This document shows, piece by piece, positions 63,661 to 64,000 of a stretch of DNA of 64,000 nt. A program made the position numbers and the translations under genes. Below the pieces are notes generated by a model. That model saw nothing but the letters and a program-made list of their open reading frames with translations. It made no database searches and was not told where the DNA came from. Within the stretch, counting starts at the first letter, position 1. Each line of letters opens with the position of its first letter. This stretch comes from Brevundimonas variabilis (GTDB taxonomy: Bacteria; Pseudomonadota; Alphaproteobacteria; Caulobacterales; Caulobacteraceae): contig NZ_JACHOR010000002.1 of the NCBI RefSeq assembly GCF_014199945.1, positions 682,001 to 746,000 of the forward strand, given 5' to 3'.

Positions 63661-64000
63661 TCATTCCCACTCGATGGTCCCGGGCGGCTTCGACGTCACG
63701 TCATAGACGACGCGGTTCACGCCCCGGACCTCGTTGACGATCCGCGTCGCGCACTTGCCGAGCACGTCCCAGGGGAACTCGAAGAAGTCGGCGGTCATGC
63801 CGTCCGTGGACGTCACGGCCCGCAGCGCCAGCACCTTCTCATAGGTCCGGGCATCACCCATCACGCCGACCGTCTTCACCGGCAGCAGGACGGCGAACGC
63901 CTGCCAGATGCTGTCGTACAGGCCGGCCTTGCGGATCTCGTCCAGATAGATGGCATCGGCCTGCTGAAGTGTCTCGACAGCGTCGCGCGTGATCTCGCCG
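63661..64000 (-). CDS. guaA: GMP synthase, C-terminal part (gene runs out of the window)
   Basis: The last 112 codons of GuaA, which aminates XMP to GMP. The visible part is the C-terminal dimerisation domain, with [43 protein letters not shown] and the ending KPPGTIEWE, all diagnostic. The glutaminase and ATP-pyrophosphatase domains lie beyond base 64000. The frame is intact to the edge. Confidence 0.95.
   Translation of the reverse strand, partial: GEITRDAVETLQQADAIYLDEIRKAGLYDSIWQAFAVLLPVKTVGVMGDARTYEKVLALRAVTSTDGMTADFFEFPWDVLGKCATRIVNEVRGVNRVVYDVTSKPPGTIEWE

Overview
The window is GC-rich alphaproteobacterial DNA. It most resembles an aerobic anoxygenic phototroph of the Caulobacterales, and gene content suggests Brevundimonas (inferred from memory, not searched). 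The signs are a photosynthesis gene cluster with oxygen-dependent AcsF, EcfG-type general-stress promoters, and the TamAB, Tgt, DUF2849/CysI, DUF3422 and BolA/DnaJ/CobS contexts usual in this class.

Layout. 1-7.8 kb: housekeeping and envelope genes (inositol monophosphatase with its 5' end outside the window, K+/H+-type antiporter, GT2 and GT39 glycosyltransferases, HMG-CoA lyase, Tgt, a lipoprotein). 7.8-10 kb: a small atypical stretch with two unrecognised genes and an AT-rich gap ending at the 3' end of tRNA-Lys(UUU). 10-18 kb: CoA transferase/racemase, a stress lipoprotein, TamA and TamB. 17.8-18.8 kb: three small stress-type genes served by EcfG-like promoters. 18.8-28.8 kb: a one-piece EgtB-EgtD ergothioneine enzyme, an acyl-CoA dehydrogenase/SCP2 pair, a cupin protein, an MFS transporter, and a LysR-SDR-DUF3429-antiporter operon. 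28.9-33.6 kb: siroheme synthase, DUF2849, sulfite reductase, DUF3422. 33.7-56.7 kb: the photosynthesis block. 56.7-64 kb: hydrolase, DUF2189, hybrid histidine kinase, BolA, DnaJ-like, Ohr, CobS, DUF486 and the 3' end of guaA.

The photosynthesis block has two opposed transcription units around the regulators ppsR and aerR. Leftward: aerR-ppsR-bchG-BCD transporter-bchP-small membrane protein. Rightward: bchF-N-B-H-L-M-lhaA-puhA-B-C-orf94-acsF-puhE-hemA. Together they cover aminolevulinate synthesis, the Mg-chelatase large subunit, methyltransferase, cyclase, dark-operative protochlorophyllide reductase, vinyl hydratase, esterification and reduction of the tail, and the reaction-centre H subunit with its assembly factors. 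Genes for pufLM, bchCXYZ, bchID and carotenoids are not in the window, so the cluster is split or continues elsewhere. PpsR-type palindromes overlap the -35 elements of both units.

The most notable observations are: a Tgt missing two of the three family zinc cysteines; a single polypeptide joining EgtB and EgtD; a set of EcfG-like promoters including one that reads both ways; PpsR operators built into the -35 boxes; two uncharacterised small proteins locked into the photosynthesis operons; and an orphan terminator that suggests an unannotated transcript near 21.0-21.3 kb.
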